Assembly (NCBI RefSeq): GCF_019703515.2
Contig: NC_059349.1
Coordinates: 21,610,744-21,674,743, forward strand
From: Myxocyprinus asiaticus
Lineage: Eukaryota; Chordata; Actinopteri; Cypriniformes; Catostomidae
Direction: 5' to 3'
DNA: 64,000 bases
Position 1 is the first letter of the stretch. Every line of letters starts with the position of its first letter. Of this stretch, positions 25,342 to 37,865 are shown one piece after another. The notes under the pieces are model-generated. The model worked only from the letters and a program-made list of their open reading frames with translations, searched no databases and was not told the DNA's origin. A program made the translations under genes and the position numbers.

Positions 25342-25813
25342 TTAATTGAGCAGCTCCAGGTAAGTAATTGGCACTTTGCCTTTTTGATTCCCCCTCTGCC
25401 CCATCAGCCAATCAGAATCCATGCCTGGAACACTGCTCACTGTGATCACCTGGCAAGTAAATAACCACACAAACATACACATTAAGACCAGTAATAACTT
25501 GCCAACCATTCTAATTTGACTCAAGTTCATCGAGTGAACGCATGTCTCTGTTTCATGACAATCTGAAAACATATGATTTAAGCTCACCTCATCAGCAAGT
25601 AAAGAGAGCTCCTTGCTGCTGGCGGCATCGTAGTCGTACAGCACACGGGCCTTACGTGTGCCAGAAGTGCTGCGGAGCTCGTTGAGTGCGGGTGAGGCCT
25701 GGCTGGGGGGAGGAGCGGGCAGTGAGGCGGCCACTGGCACAGTGGGAACTGAGATACTGGCAGAGGAGCTCCTGGCTGGCTGATTGTTATTAGGGCAGAA
25801 TGTGGAAGGGAAG
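25342..25813 (-). CDS. sh3glb1: sh3glb1 linker and SH3-domain exons
   Basis: Exon 25813-25588 carries the Ser/Pro-rich linker (SFPSTFCPNNNQPARSSS, PAPPPSQASP) and the first half of the SH3 (KARVLYDYDAASSKELSLL). Exon 25449-25342 carries VITVSSVPGMDSDWLMGQRG through YLELLN and the TAA at 25344-25342. The ALYDY-like motif, the DWL tryptophan and the P-x-x-Y motif of the SH3 groove are present. Confidence 0.9.
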
Positions 25814-27691
25814 CTGGAGGAAAAGAGGGATTGGTTACTAATGGTCTTCTACACTGGTGGATTAAATATAACAACCAGATTTATATATCCTACTCAGAAA
25901 TAAAAAATAAAAAAAACCTTTACATTGCAATTTGACTGTTTGTGAGAACAGATGTTTTCCATTGTGGATGCATGTAGAAACATTAATGTAAAGTTACACA
26001 CTGATGTTACAAATATATGCATAAAAATATAAAACAAAATATACAAATCCAACCTTCCCAGCTGTTTCTGCAGATTGACCATGTACTGATAACACTGTGC
26101 ATAATAAGCGGCTTGAGCATCCACAAAATCGTTCAGACAGTGCAAGTGATGGGCCTGAATAGACAGGAAAGCACGGCCATCATAACATATACAGTACATA
26201 CATATAATATACATACATTATATTTAATCATCCTTGATTCTGATTGGTCAGTCACTGCATTCTGCGGTCAAATGAGCACTCAACTGTGTAATTTAAAGTT
26301 GTCCAAGGAACTGATTTACTACATATTTGTGCTAGTTTCTCTGCCGTCTTTTTTTCTTCTCACATAATTTCAATTTAGTTTTTTTTTTTTTGTGTGTGTG
26401 TGATAATGACAGTCTGACTGTACATCTCTTACATAATATCCATCATTTTCATGGATATACACTGGGAGCCAAAAGTTTGGAATAATGTATAGATTTTGCT
26501 TTTATGGAAAGAAATTTGTACTTTTATTCACCAAAGTGGCATTCAACTGATTTCAATGTATAGTCGGGACATTAATAACGTGAAAAAATACTATTACAAT
26601 TAAAAAAAAAAAAAAAAAAAGTTCAGATCTTCTTAAACTACTTCAAAGAGTTCTCATTAAAAAATCCTCCACGTGCGGCAATGACAGCTTTGCAGATCCT
26701 TGGCGTTCTAGCTGTCAGTTTGTCCAGATTCTCAGGTGATATTTCACCCCGCGCTTCCTGTAGCACTTGCCATAGATGTGGCTGTCTTGTCCACTTCTCA
26801 CGCACCTTACAGTCTAGCTGATCCCACAAAAGCTCAATGGGGTTAAGGTCCTTAACAATTATCTTTTCCAATTATCTGTTGTCCAATGTCTGTGTTTCTT
26901 TGCCCACTCTAACATTTTCTTTTTGTTTTCTGTTTCAAAAGTGGCTTTTTCTTTGCAATTCTTCCCATAAGGCCTGCACCCCTGAGTCATTTCTCTACAA
27001 TTATACATGAAACTGGTGTTGAGCGGGTAGAATTCAATGAAGCTGTCAGCTGAGGTCATGGGAGGCGTCTATTTCTCAAACTAGAGACTCTGATGTACTT
27101 ATCCTCTTGTTTAGTTGTACATCTGGCCTTCCACATCTCTTTCTGTCCTTGTTAGAGCCAGTTGTCCTTTGTCTTTGAAGACTGTAGTGTACACCTTTGT
27201 ATGAAATCTTCAGTTTTTTGACAATTTCAAGCATTGTATAGGCTTCATTCCTCAAAACAATGATTGACTGACAAGTTTCTAGAGAAAGCTGTTTCTTTTT
27301 TGCCATTTCTGACCTAATATTGACCTTAAGACATGCCAGTCTATAAAATACTGTGGCAAATCACAAACAAACACAAAGTTCATTTAATGAACCAAATCTT
27401 TTTCAACAGTGTTTGATATAATGTTAAGTGATTTTTTAGTATCAAATTAGCAATTTAGCATGATTACTCAAGGATAAGTTGTTGGACTGATGGCTGCTGG
27501 AAATGGGTCTGTCTAGATTTGATTAAAAATAGCTTTTTTCAAATAGTGATGGTGCTGTTTTTTACACCAGTAATGTCCTGACATTACTTTGTGATCAGTT
27601 GAACGCTACTTTGGTGAATTAAAGTACCAATTTCCTTCCGAAACAGCAAAATCTGTACATTATTCCAAACTTTTGGCCACCAGTGTGTGTG

Positions 27692-27748
<57 letters not shown>

Positions 27749-30656
27749 GCAGATTGAAACATACATGAGTGCTGCTGATGCCCTCTAGTAGAAGCCTGGT
27801 GATCTCTGCTTGCCGGTCAAACTCACTCTGTGCTATCCTCAGTTCTGTCTCTGCCTGAGGGAAAAAACACAAACACACATACACAAAAATGACTACTACT
27901 GATATTTACACATATTACCAGTGGCGAACTGGCCATAGGGAGAACCGGGACTTTTTCGTGAAACGGGGCCGGTTTTTAATTAAAATCCAGGGCTGATTTG
28001 TCTTCCCAGTCCGCCCCTGCCCAGCACCATGAAAAGCCTCAGAATAAAATGGACGTTTCGCCTGTTTTACTTGCTGCGCTATAGTGAACGAGACATTGAC
28101 AGGAGGAAACAAACAACTTTGCAGCTCCCTCTGGTGGTCACAAGTATGATGTTTGATCTGTATGTAAAAAGAGCGGTTTCTCGCTCATCAAACCATACAG
28201 GAAAATTACTATGACTGAGATGCCCTACTATTACCAATATTACATAGACACATTGCTTAAGTTTGCTTTCTGTGCAACAAAGTAAATGCAACATTAAGCG
28301 CAACAGGAATATAAACAACTCTATAGCTTCCCCTGGTGGACACAAATATAAACTGTATGTAATAAAGCAGTTCTTTGTTTCTCAATCCATCTTGCAGGGT
28401 GAGCTCATGTAAAAAAGTACTAGCGCAAAATACCAAGGTAGTTTTTATAAAGGTGTGTGTTCCTCTATATGGTCAGGTGAGGAAAACTCACCTGCTTGAC
28501 TTCGTCAGCCCACATCTGGCCAGCATTCAGAGACAATGACAAACTCATCAGGTAATGGATGAAGACTACACCCAGACCAAACAAACTAATCACTACACAC
28601 AAAACAATCCACAACATTCATAACTGTCTGGATAAGTTATGCAAGAGGAGGGTAATGATTTCACCACTTATGCACAAACACATTAACTGGAAGTAGCATA
28701 AATGAGGAAGCGGTTTACTTTTAAAAAGGAATTATGGCAGCTCAATAGTTAACATGAATTCATTTGGTAAATGTTAATTTCTATGTATAAAAACATTAAC
28801 TAATGTTAACAAATAGAACATTATTGTAAAGTGTTAACGGAAATACATATGAAGCACACAACAAAGGATTAAAACATCCACTGTCAAAGCGTGAGCACAA
28901 GATAAAACATGCAAAACACTGAAATATGAGTCAAACTGCCTAACCGGACAAGTTTGGACTTACCAAGTTTACTTGGGTATTAAATCTTGCATTCTATATT
29001 ATTCTATTTCATTTCTTAAATGCATTTTGTAAATTGCACATTATAAATTATGAAACTGCCAAACAATGTAATATATATACAGGTGCATCTCAATAAGTTA
29101 GAATGTCGTGGAAAAGTTCATTTATTTCAGTAATTCAACTCAAATTGTGAAACTCGTGTATTAAATAAATTCAATGCACACAGACTGAAGTAGTTTAAGT
29201 CTTTGGTTCTTTTAATTGTGATGATTTTGGCTCACATTTAACAAAAACCCACCAATTCACTATCTCAAATTAGAATACATCATAAGACCAATAAAAAAAA
29301 CATTTTTAGTGAATTGTTGGCCTTCTGGAAAGTATGTTCATTTACTGTATATGTACTCAATACTTGGTAGGGGCTCCTTTTGCTTTAATTACTGCCTCAA
29401 TTCGGCGTGGCATGGAGGTGATCAGTTTGTGGCACTGCCGAGGTGGTATGGAAGCCCAGGTTTCTTTGACAGTGACCTTCAGCTCATCTGCATTTTTTGG
29501 TCTCTTGTTTCTCATTTTCCTCTTGACAATACCCCATAGATTCTCTATGGGGTTCAGGTCTGGTGAGTTTGCTGGCCAGTCAAGCACACCAACACCATGG
29601 TCATTTAACCAACTTTTGGTGCTTTTGGCAGTGTGGGCAGGTGCCAAATCCTGCTGGAAAATGAAATCAGCATCTTTAAAAAGCTGGTCAGCAGAAGGAA
29701 GCATGAAATGCTCCAAAATGTCTTGGTAAACGGGTGCAGTGACTTTGGTTTTCAAAAAACAGAGTGGACCAACACCAGCAGATGACATTGCACCCCAAAT
29801 CATCACAGACTGTGGAAACTTAACACTGGACTTCAAGCAACTTGGGCTATGAGCTTCTCCACCCTTCCTCCAGACTCTAGGACCTTGGTTTCCAAATGAA
29901 ATACAAAACTTGCTCTCATCTGAAAAGAGGACTTTGGACCACTGGGCAACAGTCCAGTTCTTCTTCTCCTTAGCCCAGGTAAGACACCTCTGACGTTGTC
30001 TGTGGTTCAGGAGTGGCTTAACAAGAGGAATACGACAACTGTAGCCAAATTCCTTGACACGTCTGTGTGTGGTGGCTCTTGATGCCTTGACCCCAGCCTC
30101 AGTCCAGTCCTTGTGAAGTTCACCCAAATTCTTGAATCGATTTTGCTTGACAATCCTCATAAGGCTGCGGTTCTCTCGGTTGGTTGTGCATCTTTTTCTT
30201 CCACACTTTTTCCTTCCACTCAACTTTCTTTTAACATGCTTGGATACAGCACTCTGTGAACAGCCAGCTTCTTTGGCAATGAATGTTTGTGGCTTACCCT
30301 CCTTGTAATGATTGTCTTCTGGACAACTGTCAGATCAGCAGTCTTCCCCATGATTGTGTAGCCTAGTGAACCAAACTGAGAGACCATTTTGAAGGCTCAG
30401 GAAACCTTTGCAGGTGTTTTGAGTTGATTAGCTGATTGGCATGTCACCATATTCTAATTTTTTGAGATAGTGAATTGGTGGGTTTTTGTTAAATGTGAGC
30501 CAAAATCATCACAATTAAAAGAACCAAAGACTTAAACTACTTCAGTCTGTGTGCATTGAATTTATTTAATACACGAGTTTCACAATTTGAGTTGAATTAC
30601 TGAAATAAATGAACTTTTCCACGACATTCTAACTTATTGAGATGCACCTGTCTATA

Positions 30657-30703
<47 letters not shown>

Positions 30704-31548
30704 TACACACACACACACACACATACATGCATGCCTTGACATCACATAAGACAACAGACACAGACAGTGATTCATATTCTGTCAAAGGGCAGTAAAAAAT
30801 CTAAACCAAAAAAATAGACACTCAAGAACTGCATTATGTTGCCCTCAAAGTTAAATAAATTCAATGAATGGGGTGTCAAGGATATTTCACAAATTAAGAT
30901 GCATATTTATCAACTATGAGGTTTTTGAAGATATGAATGAAGTCAAAAATACATGCTAAATTGACATAGCTATTTCTGTTCTATTACTTTGGACAGATAT
31001 ACAAGCAAAACAATGTATTTTTAACCATGTTCTATCCAGAGAATGATTTCTCCAAAGATGGCAGGTTTTGTTAAGGGCAAGAGGGCAGATGTTTTATTAG
31101 ACACAGCAGACAAACCTTTAGCCACCTGACATGCAAGAAGCTGAGCATGTAAGAAAAGTGAGCCACATACTCCTCTCCCAGTGGAGGGGTTGAGTTCAGC
31201 TCCTTCAGACGGAGGCAGGCAAGCAGACAGAGAGAGATATAATGAGAGAGAACTGGGGAAAATAAGAGAGGTTAGAGATCCACAGACAGTAAGCACACAA
31301 GCATAGGGAAAGTACAGTCGTTAGCATACACCAGTTGCAATGCAAGAATCATGAGCATCACCTGTGTTAATTATACTGCGCTAAGAGCAAAAGATAGCCG
31401 GCAGCCAGCTTGGGAAAAGATGACAGGTCATCTTGTACTATTTGAGTTTCTCTTCTCTATGGCCACATCTCATATGAACAGACTAAAAACAAAGTATGGT
31501 TAAACTTGAAATTCTACTGAAGAATGAAACTGCTGATCATTCAGTTCT

Positions 31549-31580
<32 letters not shown>

Positions 31581-34500
31581 CTAACTGCAGAGCGAGCATC
31601 AGCCACTCTAGCCTTCTTCAGTCTGTTTTTGGCCGAATCCAGATCCAGACGCTTGTTCTGAAGCAGTTTTCGCTCTTTCTGTAAAGAAATGCCAGTTTCT
31701 TAACATCAGCTATGGACGGTAAAGGTATAATGCTGCTGTATGATATATATAGCGGTATGACTGGTGCACTAGAACGTCGATACTTACCGCTATGGTTTTA
31801 AAATCGCCCTCGATGAAGTTCCTAAAGGGAGTGAGAAAATTGATAGCTGAGCTCTGGATGAATTCTTTCTCTGCACTGCCTACCAGCTTCTCAGTTTCCC
31901 CACATTTAATGAGAGCACTCCCTGCAACACATCAGAGAATGAGAGGACATGTTTGACATTGCATTTAGCTAAAAAAAGACATGTTTTAGCTCTGAACTAC
32001 AACAGATGAGTTTAACTTACATAATTATGTGGTACATAATATTTTAGGGACACTTCACCCAAAAATGAAAATTCTCTCATCATTTACTCACCCTCATGTC
32101 ATCTCAGATATGTATGACTTTCTTTCTCCTGCTGAACACAAATAAAGATTTTTAGAAGAATATTTCAGCTCTGTAGGTCCATACATTGCAAGTGAATGGT
32201 GGCCAGAACTTTGAAGGTCCAAAAAGCACGTAAAGGCAGCAGAAAAGTAATTCATAAGACTGCAGTGGTTAAATCTATATAATCAGAAGCGATATGATAA
32301 GTGTGGTGAGAAACAGATCAATATTTAAGTAATTTTTTTTCTATAAATCTCCATTTTCACTTTCACATTCTTCTTTTGTTTTTGGCAATTCACATTCTTT
32401 GTGCATATCGCCACCTACTGTGTAGGGAGGAAAATTTATAGTAAAAAAGGACTTAAATAATGATCTGTTTCTCACCCACACCTATTATATAGCTTCTGAA
32501 GACAATTATTTAACCAATGAACTCTTGCTTTTATATGCTTTTTGGACCTTCAAAATTCTGGCCACCATTCACTTACGACTGGACCTACATAGGGGAGATA
32601 TTCTTCAAAAAACTTCATTTACGTTCTGCAGAAGAAAAAAAGTTGTACACATCTGGGATGGCCTGAGCGTGAGTAAATGATGAGAGAATTTTCATTAACC
32701 TAGTTTCCATCCACTTTTCGCGCTGTTTTGTTATCAACAAAGTGAAAATTCGTAAAAAAAAAAAAATGTCTTCAGCTTGTTTCCATTCCAACTGCCTTTT
32801 TTCGATAAAAATTGTGTGCGTGATGACGTCACTCTTAAAAAAACACTTTGTCGCATAAATTTTGGTTTATCACAAAAGAAATCTGCCCTTAAGCCGTTTC
32901 CATACAGAAATGTTTCGCCTCCCAGATGTCCCTAATATTTTTTTCCACCAAAGTTTTGGTAAAATTGGGAGAGTATTGAGACAATTAATTGAAATTAACC
33001 AGCTAACTGTCATTTTAATTTCACAAATAAATGCAATCAGAAGATGAGGAATTGCAATCAAAAGGGAGCTGTTGCCCTTCTGATAGGACTGTAATATCGG
33101 TCCTGATGTTGCGCCTATTGCAGGTTGCCACCGGTTCCGACCCGAAAGTGCATCATCATGGCCCTGTTCAAGCTGGCAACCTGCACCAAGTAGTGGGGGA
33201 AACAAAAGGACATGTTAATTGTTAGCCTCAGTCACCCTTCACTTTCATTGCATTTTTCTCTATACAGTGAAAGTGAATGGTGCCTGAGGCTAACATTTTG
33301 CATAACATATCTTTTTGTGTTCCACAGAAGAAATGGGTTAAGAAGTAAGTCATATGGGTTTGGAGTACCCTGAGGGTGAGTAAATTTGTATATCTCTAAG
33401 TATGTTCTCACAAAATGTAAACACAAAATGGCAACTGATAATGCCATGACACTGGTTCCACTGTGCATGGGACAACACGCAATATGTAATAAACTTACCG
33501 TATGCTGTTCCAGGTCCAAACTCGTGCCCAGAGTCGATCATGCACTCCCCCAGCAACTCGTGGTTGTTGGCACGTGTTGGGACTTTTTTGTCCAGCATCT
33601 CATAAAGGAACTCCTCCATCCTGACATCTACCCACATCACACAAATTCAATTAAGACCAGCGAGAGTCAGATGAGACCACATGCATCCACTTAAGCAAGG
33701 CCTATTAACCACAAGCACACATTATTGCTGCTAAATATCAAAAGTACTGTATCTTACAAAGTTTAACTGTGGATACTTGTGATTGTCATGGGAAAATTAT
33801 GAGCCTTTGCCTTTATGTTGTCATCAAATGCAGCCATTACAAAGTGATATTTGTCTGTAAGAAATTGACTAGGCCATGGGGACTAAACTCTATGACACTG
33901 AAAAAAATTATATATATATATGTATATACAGCTCTGGAAAAAATTAAGAGGCCACTGCAAAATTATCAGTTTCTCTGGATTTACTATTTATAGGTATGTG
34001 TTTGAGTAAAATGGACATTTTTGTTTTATTCTATAAACTGCTGACAACATTTCTCCCAAATTCCTCAACCAAATTTCACAGTGGATTTGAGACACTGTAG
34101 CTTGAAGGCCTCCGTCTAACCATTAGACAACCAGGTGGAGTATCGGTGATGATCTGGGGGTGCTTCAGCAAGGCTGGAATCAGGCAGATTCGTCTTTGTG
34201 AAAGATGCATGAATCAAGCCACGTACAAGGTTATCCTGAAAGAAAACTTCTGCTCTGACAATGTTCCCCAATTCTGAGAATTGTTTTTTCCAGCAGGACA
34301 ATGCTCCATGCCACACAGCCAGGTCAATCAAGGTGTGGATGGAGGACCACCTGGTTCAAGACCCTGTCATGGGCAGCCCAATCTCCAGACCTGAACCCCA
34401 TTGAAAACCTCTGGAATGTGATCAGGAGGAAGATGGATGGTCACAAGCCATCAAACAAAGCCGAGCTGCTTGAATTTTTGTGCCAGGCGTGGTATAAAGT

Positions 34501-36163
34501 CACCCAACAGCAATGTGAAAGACTGGTAGAGAGCATGCCAAGACGCATGAAAGCTGTGATCTAAAATCAGGGTTATTCCACCAAATATTGATTTCTGAAC
34601 TCTTGAAGTTAAAACATTAGTATTGTGTTGTTTAAAAAAGAACTTGTTTTCTTTGCATTATTCAAGGTCTGAAAACACTGCATTTTTTTTGTTATTTTGA
34701 CCAGTTGTCATTTTCTGCAAATAAATGCTCTAAATGACAATCTTTTTATTTGGAATTTGGGATAAATGTTGTCAGCAGTTTATAGAATAAAACAAAAATG
34801 TTCATTTTACACAAACACATACCTATAAATAGTAAATCCAGAGAAACTGATAATTTTTGCAGTAGTTTCTTAATTTTTTCCCATTGCTGTATATCTATCT
34901 TGCATTTGTGATCTTACATTTTTCTTCATATAACAGAGAAGAAAAAATTAAGATCACAAATGCAAGGGGGGCCTGGGTAGCTCAGCGAGTAAAGATGCTG
35001 ACTACTACCCCTGGAGTCGCGAGTTTGACTCCAGTCAGGTCTCCTAAGCAACCAAATTGGCCCGGTTGCTAGGGAGGGTAGAGTCACATGGGGTAACCTT
35101 CTGGTGGTCGCTATAATGTGGTTCGCTCTCGGTGGGGCATATGGTGAATTGTGCGTGGATGCCGCGGATAACAGCTTGAAGCCTCCACACGTGCTAGGTC
35201 TCCGTGGTAATGTGCTCAACAAGCCACGTGATAAGATGTGCGGGCTGACGGTTGACACTGTTCTCATTTCCTGGCTACAGAAGTAAATCATCATTAAGAC
35301 TAAGACTCTACTCACCAACAGGTTGCAAACCATTGCAAGTAACAGATGGGGAACCTAACACTCTTCTCAAGCAGTTAGCTCTTGTTTACAACATTAGCAG
35401 CATGACTAACCAAACTATCAACCTGACTTGCAGAGTTCACTTCCTCTGTACCAAAGATACAATGAGCATTTTTTTTTTTTTTTTTACAGTGACCATCGAT
35501 ATTGTTGACATACAGTCCTGTTTGAACAAACGTATTTCTTCTTACTGGGGTTTGGCTGCAGCAGAACTTCTGTCTGTTTCATGATCTTCTCTGTCCAGTG
35601 TTTGGTGGACTCTGCCCGGCCCATGAGGGTCTCCAGGTGGGCATCTAGCTCAGTCCTTTCCGCCTGCCCAAACTTCTCCTCCGTTAACTGCAACACATTG
35701 TCCAAACAATTACTGAACAACATTTGGTGTCAAACGCAAAAGTGACACATTTCTGACACACTACATTTGAGTGTTTTCAGTTGACGTATATTACTTCACA
35801 CATTACATTTGACAGTGTATACATTACTGTCGTGTTTCAAAACCTGCCTAACCACACAGCATTTTACAATCAAATGCTGCCCAAATTTGACTTTATAGTT
35901 AACACATAGCATTAGACTTGCAAATATGATAAACTCTGCAACAAACAGACAATAATCGATATATTTAGTATATTACATTATGTATTTCATTACAGTGTTT
36001 ATAACATGCTAAAAACAGGTAAGGTAATATGTAAATGTGAAAAACGACAAAAAACCAAACGGGACGTCTTTTGTGTTTTAAAGACATTTAAATACATTAC
36101 CTGTACAGCACGGCTGAGGAAAGTGCCAGCATCTGCTGCCAGTCGTCTAACGTTGAACTCCAT
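25342..36163 (-). CDS. sh3glb1: Endophilin-B1 (SH3-domain GRB2-like protein B1), complete
   Basis: N-BAR/SH3 membrane-curvature protein involved in mitochondrial and autophagosomal membrane dynamics (Bif-1 in mammals). Exons in transcript order: 36163-36101, 35687-35546, 33627-33499, 31921-31788, 31678-31586, optional 28515-28492, 27854-27765, 26154-26054, 25813-25588, 25449-25342. All phases agree: 361 residues, or 369 with the microexon (human about 365). The amphipathic helix 0 is MEFNVRRLAADAGTFLSRAV. BAR landmarks are EKFGQAERTELDAHLE, EFGPGTAYG, INFLTPFRNFIEGDFKTIA and AQSEFDRQAEITRLLLEGIS. The C-terminal SH3 runs from KARVLYDYDA to GKVPITYLELLN. The linker FPSTFCPNNNQ and the end LELLN favour B1 over B2. 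No lesion seen. Confidence 0.92.
26460..27685 (-). pseudogene. Tc1-like transposon with deleted transposase
   Basis: Terminal repeats cactgggagccaaaagtttg and caaacttttggccaccagtg; a TA precedes the left end. On the minus strand an N-terminal helix-turn-helix piece (27306-27076, MAKKKQLSLETCQSIIVLRN...) and a C-terminal piece (26871-26638, DLNPIELLWDQLDCKVREKW...) remain, with the middle disrupted. It lies in an sh3glb1 intron. Confidence 0.8.
27693..27746. repeat. (TA)n microsatellite
   Basis: About 27 TA units, 19 bp downstream (minus-strand sense) of the sh3glb1 exon 27854-27765 and adjoining the Tc1 relic. Confidence 0.9.
27919..28019. mobile_element. 101-bp inverted-repeat fragment
   Basis: Ends cagtggcgaactgg and ccagtccgcccctg are imperfect inverted copies. 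It has no coding capacity and no convincing target duplication. Confidence 0.4.
28085..28390. repeat. Two diverged copies of a short interspersed repeat
   Basis: The blocks aaacaactttgcagctccctctggtgg (28108-28137) and aaacaactctatagcttcccctggtgg (28312-28339) are each followed by similar cacaa...ctgtatgtaa and tttctc sequence, giving two copies offset by about 205 bp. Confidence 0.5.
28492..28515 (-). CDS. sh3glb1: Candidate 24-nt sh3glb1 microexon (MWADEVKQ)
   Basis: On the minus strand gctggccag|ATG...CAG|gtgagt gives a 24-nt, phase-0 insert between ...DARSA and AETELRI. It reads MWADEVKQ. Mammalian SH3GLB1/2 have alternative inserts at this exact place ending in W-A-E-E-V or W-N-D-E-V motifs (recalled), so this matches in position, phase and sequence. 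It is probably a regulated, tissue-specific exon. The polypyrimidine tract upstream is weak, as is common for regulated microexons. Confidence 0.72.
29080..30650 (-). mobile_element. Tc1-like transposon, copy 1 (transposase frameshifted near its start)
   Basis: Nearly perfect long inverted repeats (caggtgcatctcaataagtt...) of roughly 200 bp at both ends. The minus-strand frame 30223-29357 covers most of a DD34E transposase: VLFSDESKFC, QQDLAPAHTAK, NSPDLNPIENLW. Compared with the copy at 51790-53372, ten bases are missing near 30305, cutting off the N-terminal helix-turn-helix region from the rest. It is inserted in an sh3glb1 intron. Confidence 0.9.
30651..30724. repeat. (TA)n/(CA)n microsatellite
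   Basis: TA run followed by CA run, directly abutting the right end of the Tc1-like element. Confidence 0.85.
31551..31576. repeat. (GT)13 microsatellite next to an sh3glb1 splice donor
   Basis: On the minus strand this is (CA)13, beginning 10 nt into the intron after exon 31678-31586, whose donor is gca|gttagt. Confidence 0.9.
32045..32695. mobile_element. Palindromic element copy (cacccaaaaatgaaaatt family)
   Basis: The left part acttcacccaaaaatgaaaa...catttactcaccctcatg is mirrored at the right by gcgtgagtaaatgatgagag...attttcatt. The ends resemble those of the 18239-19156 palindrome, but the interior differs. It lies in an sh3glb1 intron. Confidence 0.6.
33929..34889 (+). pseudogene. 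Tc1-like transposon with internal deletion
   Basis: Terminal repeats cagctctggaaaaaattaag and gggaaaaaattaagaaacta (reverse) with TA on both sides. A C-terminal transposase piece ([18 protein letters not shown] block near 34136, PDLNPIENLWNVIRRKMDGH at about 34387-34440) remains on the + strand in more than one frame. The N-terminal half is gone. Confidence 0.8.
34968..35250 (+). repeat. tRNA-derived SINE, 3'-truncated copy
   Basis: The head gggcctgggtagctcagcga (A-box-like) and gagtcgcgagtttgactcc (B-box-like) resemble a tRNA promoter. They are followed by a body shared with the copy at 41401-41860. It resembles cyprinid HAmo/V-SINE elements from memory. The last part of the body and the A-rich tail are missing. 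Confidence 0.75.
36101..36163 (-). CDS. sh3glb1: sh3glb1 first coding exon (amphipathic helix 0)
   Basis: The ATG at 36163-36161 starts MEFNVRRLAADAGTFLSRAVQ, followed by donor cag|gtaatg. This 21-codon exon encodes the membrane-inserting helix that precedes the BAR domain. The start is fixed by strong agreement with the family N-terminus. Confidence 0.9.
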
Positions 36164-36600
36164 GTCTGTATGTTTATGAATACACTGATGTTTAAGAGTC
36201 ACTACAGTATGTTTGCAAACGCAGATTAGCCAGCTACAGCCTCTCTCCGCCCTGCCAAAACACTTAATAATTCAGCTCGCTTTTCCGTGATAAGCGTGTT
36301 GTCCATGTAAAAGTCGAGACTGGGAGTAAAATGACCAAAAAATTACAGTCTAAAGCTGTCGTTTCAGCTGTCCGATGTGAGTACTGTGGTGTATCTATAG
36401 TGTAGCTGCTAACGTTGAGCAGCAGCTCTTCTTCTTCTTCTTCTTCTTCTTCTATTGTATGGCGGATCACAGTTTAACAGTGCATTACCACAGCAGCAGC
36501 TGTTGGGAGTGTGAAGAGGAAGACGGGTCAACGGCTGTGTCAATCCCTAGTGTACTGACTACCTAGGGTGTGTTCCATTCAGAAGTAATCATCCCTATTA
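36164..36600 (-). promoter_or_regulatory. sh3glb1 5' UTR and probable promoter region
   Basis: Directly upstream of the start ATG, moderately GC-rich compared with its surroundings, and containing a (CTT)n run at 36427-36453 that reads (GAA)n/(AAG)n in the gene sense. No TATA box or defined start site could be placed. Confidence 0.35.
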
Positions 36601-36890
36601 AGCCCTATTTCCTTCTAAGACGAAAGCCTCATTTAAGCCGTTTGGATCGCAGTGCTAAACAGCAGTTTTGGGCAACATAGGCGTGTTTGGAATTAAATAA
36701 AAAAATGTAGACAACATTTTTGTTATTATTAGGTTTTGAGATTTTGAGCCACAGCCAAAGAGTCTGTCACCAGAGGAAGAAATAAAAAAACTACAGTGAG
36801 ACCAGATGGAGACACATTCTCAGCCTGACATACTAACAAAGTGAAAAAGAAAAAGGAAATAAATAATATAATAGGAATGTATAATATATA

Positions 36891-37667
36891 TTAACCCTTA
36901 AATGCATGGGAATTTCACCAAACATTCTTACATATTCAGCTCTTTAGAGACCTGGCACTAACAGCTATCATAAATGGATCTGCAAATAGAGTAACATTTA
37001 CAATATATTTTCAAGACAACTAGAAAATAATACAATACAATAAAATATATGTTGATGTTTTATTTTTCATATAACAAAGAGATAATGCCACAAATTAGGA
37101 CAAATCTAGAACAGGATTAATTATTTTCACACTGAAATTTTATGAGATGCAACTGGCTGTCAAACACACACTGAGCCACACATAACACACAATCTACATA
37201 TAAGTATTTTATCAGGCACTTATTGAGTCTAAATAGATGTACAATTCACATATTTTCCATAGTAGGCCTAAACCCAAATGACAATAGTCATATCATACTG
37301 TCCATGTTGTATCTTCATCAAATACTCTCAAATGTAAATCAAATAAATTACTGAAACAACTGCGCAAACTTGAGGAAGAAATAGCATATATAATATTTAT
37401 GTATCCACACATATGGAATACTGATAATTCATCATTGTCACACAGAAAATCAATGTGATATAGTATTTATTTATATGAATAGATTACTAATTTATATTTT
37501 AATAAACAAATAAATAGATATCCTGTTATAGTAAACTTATATATTAATGAAATAATCATAAAAATATTATTTATGGAAGTGCAAAAAACAAACAAAACAA
37601 AAACAAAAAACAACTATTACATATCTAGTGACCTAATGACCCTATGCATTTTTGGTTCTTAAGCCAT

Positions 37668-37709
<42 letters not shown>

Positions 37710-37865
37710 ATTTTACATACACACACACACACACACTATTTATAACAGAAAGATTGAGGAATTAAAAGAGGTGTTGGCACAACTCTAAAAGAAACTGATG
37801 AGGTACAGGGGGTGGAACGAGGGTCCCGGGTCACTTAAGACCCGAGGTATGCGTTTAAGGGTTAA
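36891..37865. mobile_element. Inverted-repeat element with TTAA ends, about 975 bp
   Basis: Left end ttaacccttaaatgcatggg and right end tatgcgtttaagggttaa are inverted copies, both ending in TTAA. The interior is AT-rich with no coding frame and has a TA/CA microsatellite near 37672-37736. It lies between sh3glb1 and selenoj. Confidence 0.65.

Noticed and set aside
29309..29729. Plus-strand open frames over the Tc1-like elements (also 52049-52318)
   Set aside because: They are antisense shadows of the transposase reading frame; their near identity in both copies simply follows from element identity.
34968..35042. tRNA gene
   Set aside because: A- and B-box-like motifs are present, but the segment continues into a SINE body shared with 41401-41860 and does not fold into a full cloverleaf with acceptor stem.
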